Assembly (NCBI RefSeq): GCF_950295315.1
Contig: NC_080171.1
Location: 113,528,093-113,592,092 of the forward strand
DNA length: 64,000 nt
Origin: Erinaceus europaeus
Lineage: Eukaryota > Chordata > Mammalia > Eulipotyphla > Erinaceidae
Reading direction: 5' to 3'
The position numbers and the translations under genes are program-made. Below, in pieces: positions 61,121 to 64,000 of this stretch. Position 1 is the stretch's first letter; each line of letters opens with the position of its first letter. The notes beneath the pieces are model-generated. The model was given only the letters and a program-made list of their open reading frames with translations. It was not told the DNA's origin and did not search any database.

Positions 61121-61334
61121 AGGATTGTGTGCTTGTTTTTGGAGACAAAGTTGTGGTGTGGTCATGTATATCTGAAGATGAGATGTTGCAAATGCCTACT
61201 TGTACATCTCCTGGGGCCTATAGACTTAATGTGTAGTGGTGTTTTTTATGTGTTATTGCTTGGGAGTATATTAGAAATCTATTTATGCAAGTTTGTCTCT
61301 TAGAGGTTTATTTGTATATGTAATTAGTTGTTAG

Positions 61335-61562
61335 GAATCTGATCAGTGTTTTTTTATTATTATTATCTTTATTTACTGGATAGAGAGCCAGAAATCGAGA
61401 GGGTAGGGGGTTATAAGAGAGGGAGAGAGACTGAGAGATACCTGTAGCCCTGCTTCACCACTTGCAAAGCTTTCCCTTTGCAGGTGGGGACGGGGGCTCG
61501 AACCCGGGTCCTTGAGCACTGTAATATGTGCACTCAACCATGTGCGTCACCACCCAGTCCCG
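61335..61562 (-). mobile_element. Type B SINE
   Basis: gggctcgaacccgggtcc and caccacccagtccc. Confidence 0.85.
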
Positions 61563-61884
61563 ATCAGTGTTTTTTGTATGTGTGGACTGGTGATGTCTGT
61601 GCGGATGCTTGGGGTTAAGTGAATCCCATGTGTATTTTTTTTGTGAGAGAGGACGGGGTTGAGTTTATACAGAGGCTTTGAGACATCATTCTAATAGGCT
61701 CAAGATTTTGTGGTTCTGTATTTGGGGATGTTTGTGTGTGTTTTACCCCTGGATGTTGGAAGTGTGTATTGGTGAATTTGAAAGCATTAGCTGTATGTAT
61801 ACATTGGAAATCTGCATGTATACTTGTGTGCCTCACTTTTGGTTCATGACCTGTGTGATATGTATTGTTTTTGAACTGTGAGGG

Positions 61885-62418
61885 CTGGGGCTGGGTGGTG
61901 GTGCGCCTGGCTAAGCACAAATAATACTAAACGCAAGGATCCGGGTTCAAGCCCTTGGTGCTCCACCTGCAGGAAGGACACTTGATGAGTGGTAAAGCAC
62001 ATCTGCAGGTGTCTGTCTTTCCCTCTCCCTCTCTATCTCCCACTCCCCTCTCGATTTTTCTCCGTCCTACCCAATAAAATGGAAATGGTGGGGGCCAGGC
62101 GGTAGCGCACTAGGTTAAGCGCACAAAGTGCAGAGCGCAGACTGGCGCAAGGATTCTGGTTGGAGCCCCAGCTCCTCACCTACAGGGGGGTTGTGTCACA
62201 AGCAGTGAAGCAGGTTTGCAGGTGTCGTTCTCTCCCACTCTCTGTCTTCCCCTCCTCTCTTGATTTCTCTCTGCCCTATCCAACTACAATAGCAGCAGCA
62301 ACAATAATAATAACAGCAACCACAACAACAAAAACAACAACAACAAAGGGAGAAAAATGGCCACAGGAGCAGTGGATTTGTAGTGCAGGCACTAAGCCCC
62401 AGCGATAACCCTGGAGGC

Positions 62419-62449
<31 letters not shown>

Positions 62450-62740
62450 GAGGAAGGAAGGAAGGAAGGAAGGAAGGAAGGAAGGAAGAGAGAGAAAGAA
62501 AAAGAAAGATGTAGGGGCCGGGTGGTGGCGCACCTGGTTGAGCGCACATGTTGCAATGCTCAAGGACCCAGGTTTGAGCCCGCGGTCCCCACCTGCAGGG
62601 GGAAAGCTTTGCAAGTGGTGAAGCAGGGCTGCAGGTGTCTCTGTCTCTTTCCCTCTCTGTCTCCCCCTTCCTCTCAACTTTCTGGTTGTTTCTATCCAAT
62701 AAATAAGTAAAGATAATAAAAAAAATTTAAAAGAAGAAAA
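61885..62740 (+). mobile_element. Three plus-strand SINEs with GA-rich tails
   Basis: 61885-62085 type B, 62090-62420 long type A, 62421-62505 (GA)n and (GGAA)n, 62514-62725 type B. Confidence 0.85.
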
Positions 62741-63044
62741 AAAAGATGTAGAGGGTTTGTTTGTATGTATTCAGGACACGCTGTAAGTTTGCGTTGTTGT
62801 TTTGATGATTTTCAGTAATCATCAGTGCTTATATGGCTGTGTGGATTCTTATTTAATGGGGCTAATGGTATGTCGTTTATGTGCAGGTGCATTTAAATTC
62901 AAACCATCTTAAGAATGGAATGAGAATGGCAAGTATATAGACAACTCAAGTATATAGTATATAGACAACTCAAAAAAGTCCAACAGAATACCTGATGACA
63001 TCATCAAAGGTAGTCGAACTCCAAACCAGGTAAATCAATCAGGT

Positions 63045-63558
63045 TGAAATTTGTGGGGTCCTTGCACTTAGTACTATGTGCGCTTAACCGATGCTGGGCT
63101 TGCGTCGCAAGTGTTTCTTCCTGGGCACATGCTCTCTGGGTTGGAGAGAACTCTACTGGAGCCAACCTGGGCTGGACGCAGGAGAGAGACCAGGAACTCG
63201 TGGCAGAGAGGGAACGCAATGTCTCTTTATTGATCAGAGACAAGCTTTTAGATATTAGAACCGGAAGTGGCAAGTCGGAAAAGGAAATGGCTAGGAAAGG
63301 GGGTGGAGAAAAGGAAAGAGCAGGCTAAGGTAGAAACTCCCTTAGCAACTGCTGCGAAGCTTTTAACCAGTGGGATTAATTAATACCTGCAGTCAGGGCG
63401 GGTCTCAAGGTAGAAAGAAGATAGATCAAAGGTGGGGATCTTTCGGGCAAAACAGTGATTATGTAAATAGACCATAGTATCAGCAATGGAGGATGGAGGG
63501 GGGGTGGGGGGGGCTGGCTTAAGGCCCCACAAACCAGTGTGCCACCCCCTGGCCCCAA
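63045..63558 (-). mobile_element. SINE interrupted by the 63092-63531 LTR
   Basis: Left part tccttgcacttag...gcgcttaacc and right part agtgtgccaccccctggcccc are contiguous in intact copies. Only the tRNA-derived head survives. Confidence 0.6.
63092..63531 (-). mobile_element. Endogenous retrovirus solo LTR, minus strand, inside a SINE
   Basis: About 440 bp running tgctgggc to ccccaca, with an aataaa on the minus strand (ctttattg at about 63225) in mid-element. The flanks are the two halves of one SINE (gcgcttaacc and agtgtgccacc), with a short imperfect target duplication around aacc. No internal retroviral genes remain. Class is not resolved by eye. Confidence 0.6.
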
Positions 63559-63617
63559 GTTTTAGAAATTCTTAACCAATTCAGTGTCCTGATCTTAAAG
63601 TTATCAAAAACTGTGTT

Positions 63618-63900
63618 TTAGGGAGTTGGGCAATAGTACAGTGGGTTAAGCGCACATGGTGCAAAGCGCAAGGACCAGCATAGGATGCCCTTTCAAGCCC
63701 CTGGCTCCCCACCTACAGGGGAGTCACTTCACAGGCGGTAAAGCAGGTCTGCAGGTGTCTATCTTTCTTTCCCCCCTCTCTCTTCCCCTCCTCTCTCCAT
63801 TTATCCTATTCAACAATGACGATATCAATAACAACAATAACTACAACAATGAAAAACAAGGGCAGCAAAAAGGAAAATAAATTTTAAAAATTATTTTTAA
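63618..63900 (+). mobile_element. Type A SINE
   Basis: ggagttgggcaatagtacag to aaggaaaataaattttaaa. 63901-64000 is unique. Confidence 0.85.
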
Positions 63901-64000
63901 AAAGCTATGTTTTAGAATATTTATCAGTCTCTTCCCATGGATTTCATGGAAGATGAAGTACTTTTATCTACAATTGATTATGCATGTTTTCAGGAAAGAA

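Overview
This is nuclear DNA of a placental mammal. More than half of it is tRNA-derived SINEs, and their sequence matches the ERI-type SINEs of hedgehogs, so the likely source is Erinaceus. Four SINE layouts recur and are called here A (5' gtcgggcggtagcgcag, B box ggttcgagccc, tail with aacaagggcaacaaaag), B (cacctggttgagcgcaca, tail ccaataaataaagata), C (gataaagca, gagttcaatccccggc) and D (gatagcataatggttatgc, ggttcaatcc). L1 3' ends, two ERV LTRs and many microsatellites make up most of the rest. SINE bounds are read by eye (about 10-20 bp). There are no prokaryotic features.

The window is built around a large inverted repeat. The left arm is about 4007-21567, the right arm about 39262-57416, and they are separated by a 17.7 kb spacer. 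Each arm carries, from outside inwards, a CpG-island promoter, a complete seven-exon NUTM2 gene whose 3' end faces the spacer, and a copy of the last exon of the serine protease gene PRSS47. The left NUTM2 is on + (7781-13932) and the right on - (46899-53020). Both have identical exon sizes and an open frame of 711 codons.

Exons 1-4 of PRSS47 (signal peptide, activation site, catalytic His and Asp) are single-copy in the spacer at 23864-32122. Its exon 5, with the catalytic Ser and C-terminal tail, lies in the right arm at 41637-41945. The left arm has an orphan inverted exon 5 at 18884-19192. Inverting the spacer by recombination between the arms would therefore rebuild the same protease gene with the other exon 5 copy.

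The arms are a mosaic. They are nearly identical from the spacer edge out to about 7409/53392, with slightly more change in NUTM2 exon 2. They then differ by roughly 15-20% and carry different SINEs at about 4770-7409 / 53393-56690. They are again about 99% identical over the outer 0.7 kb CpG island. A diverged third piece of NUTM2 3' flank sits just beyond the left inner junction (21568-21712). The simplest reading is an old inverted NUTM2 pair that was later overwritten by copying from the right arm, which carried PRSS47 exon 5 across. This history is inference. The outer flanks (1-4006 and 57417-64000) contain repeats and no recognised coding exon.
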